Source: UBA10349 sp003485905 (GTDB lineage Bacteria; Pseudomonadota; Gammaproteobacteria; Arenicellales; Arenicellaceae). Taken from it: a DNA stretch of 64,000 bases. Each line of letters starts with the position of its first letter. Positions within the stretch are counted from its first letter, which is position 1. Positions 63,277 to 64,000 of this stretch are shown here, piece after piece. Location of the stretch: contig CALSLL010000002.1 of assembly GCA_943787185.1 (NCBI GenBank), positions 806,001 through 870,000 of the forward strand, read 5' to 3'. A model generated the notes under the pieces. It was not told the origin of the DNA and searched no databases. It saw only the letters and a program-made list of their open reading frames with translations. The position numbers and the translations under genes are program-made.

Positions 63277-64000
63277 ATGATTGAAAGTTTAATGATGGGC
63301 GAGAGCCTTATGATAAGCGGAATATTGCGCTATGCCGAAACCGTTTATCCTAACCAAGAAGTCGTTACGCGTGCGGTGGACGGCGATATTCACCGCTGCA
63401 CTTATCAGCAATTGGGTGAGCGGTCTAGACAACTTGCGAATGCATTGCTAGCAGCAGGCATCGTTGCTGGGGATACTGTAACGACTATCGCTTGGAATAC
63501 GCACCGACACCTTGAAGCATATTACGCTGTATCGGGTATTGGAGCGGTGTTGCACACACTAAATCCACGCTTACACCCTGACCAAGTGGCTTTTATCTTC
63601 AACGAAGTTAACCCAAAAATAGTTTTAATAGATACTACGTTTTTACCATTAGTCGCGGCTAACCCGGAAGCCTTCAAGTCTGCTGAGAAAATAGTAGTTT
63701 TGGAGGCGCGACAGCGGCTCTTGGAACAACAAGCTGCAACTGATTTGGAGCTCGTTGCTTACGAAGAATGGATAGCCGGTTGCTCATCTGACTATGAATG
63801 GCCAGTGTTTGATGAGCTTACTGCTGCTGTAATGTGTTATACCTCAGGCACGACAGGAAATCCCAAAGGCGTAGTCTATAGTCACCGCTCAACCGTACTG
63901 CACGCGATGGTTATCGGCTCGGCTAATGGACCAGGAGTTGGAGATAAGAGCTGTATTTTGCCAATCGTGCCAATGTTTCACGTATGTGCGTGGGGGGTTC
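63277..64000 (+). CDS. Fatty-acyl-CoA ligase (AMP-binding), N-terminal part, cut by window end
   Basis: An ANL-superfamily acyl-CoA ligase that continues past the window edge, with 241 complete codons visible. Motifs are TYQQLGERSRQLANALLAAG, GIGAVLHTLNPRLHPDQVAF, and the P-loop MCYTSGTTGNPKGVVYSHRS, then VPMFHVCAWG, which matches the FadD/medium-chain (AlkK-like) group. ATG 63277 starts the frame; later ATGs at 63292, 63295 and 63310 are alternatives. It follows the interrupted TetR gene by 114 bases, and together with fadH suggests a fatty-acid degradation cluster continuing to the right. Confidence 0.9.
   Translation, partial: MIESLMMGESLMISGILRYAETVYPNQEVVTRAVDGDIHRCTYQQLGERSRQLANALLAAGIVAGDTVTTIAWNTHRHLEAYYAVSGIGAVLHTLNPRLHPDQVAFIFNEVNPKIVLIDTTFLPLVAANPEAFKSAEKIVVLEARQRLLEQQAATDLELVAYEEWIAGCSSDYEWPVFDELTAAVMCYTSGTTGNPKGVVYSHRSTVLHAMVIGSANGPGVGDKSCILPIVPMFHVCAWGV

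Noticed and set aside
1..64000. CRISPR arrays, insertion sequences, prophage or integrase genes
   Set aside because: No regularly spaced direct repeats, transposase, integrase or phage structural genes were recognised anywhere in the window.

Overview
The window is a contiguous, gene-dense stretch of a gammaproteobacterial chromosome of moderate to low GC, probably from a marine or otherwise aquatic heterotroph. This rests on conserved gene neighbourhoods (lpxB-rnhB-dnaE; queA-tgt-yajC-secD-secF; nrdR-ribD-ribE-ribBA-ribH-nusB-thiL-pgpA; aat-bpt-infA; rluD-pgeF), on a lexA promoter with the CTG-N10-CAG SOS box, on a two-domain membrane-anchored FadE, and on BamD, DUF3187 and DUF2058 proteins. 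No genus can be named from the sequence alone.

Layout. 1-6.4 kb: lipid A (lpxB, cut by the window edge), RNase HII, DNA polymerase III alpha and TilS. 6.5-16 kb: mixed genes (PPOX-fold protein with an amber codon, transglutaminase-like protein, exported beta-propeller, ABC-F ATPase, GST, frameshifted comM, DUF3187, LysE exporter). 16.1-18.6 kb: a thiol dioxygenase of the Gln type, a class III CoA-transferase and an atypical crotonase, together a plausible 3-mercaptopropionate-type organosulfur module. 18.7-27 kb: tRNA-Leu(CAA), an acyltransferase-SGNH protein, queuosine synthesis and the Sec accessory translocon. 27-35.3 kb: glyA, nrdR, riboflavin genes, nusB, thiL, pgpA, ampD. 35.8-39.8 kb (minus strand): lexA, infA, and the two N-end-rule aminoacyl-protein transferases. 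39.9-50.7 kb: nadE, bamD, rluD, pgeF, nadC, an acyl-CoA ligase plus PlsC-like acyltransferase, clpB. 50.8-55.4 kb: beta-oxidation (crotonase, fadE) with a divergent TetR regulator. 55.5-59.6 kb: a locally AT-rich accessory island with an FkbM-type methyltransferase, a PqqD-like (RRE-fold) protein, a tiny coupled ORF, a GDP-mannose 3,5-epimerase-like enzyme, a GT60-type GlcNAc transferase and an orphan acidic protein. 59.8-64 kb: DUF2058 protein, 2,4-dienoyl-CoA reductase, a TetR gene with an amber codon, and an acyl-CoA ligase cut by the window edge.

Most of the window is core metabolism. The two places most likely to hold something undescribed are the 55.5-59.6 kb island (a possible peptide- or protein-glycosylation locus with candidate small substrates) and the 16.1-18.6 kb organosulfur module. 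A separate striking feature is five +1 frameshifts (one in comM, one in ribBA, three in ribH) and two in-frame TAG codons in otherwise intact genes. Because riboflavin genes are normally essential, sequencing error is the likeliest explanation for at least the rib frameshifts, but the pattern should be checked on reads.
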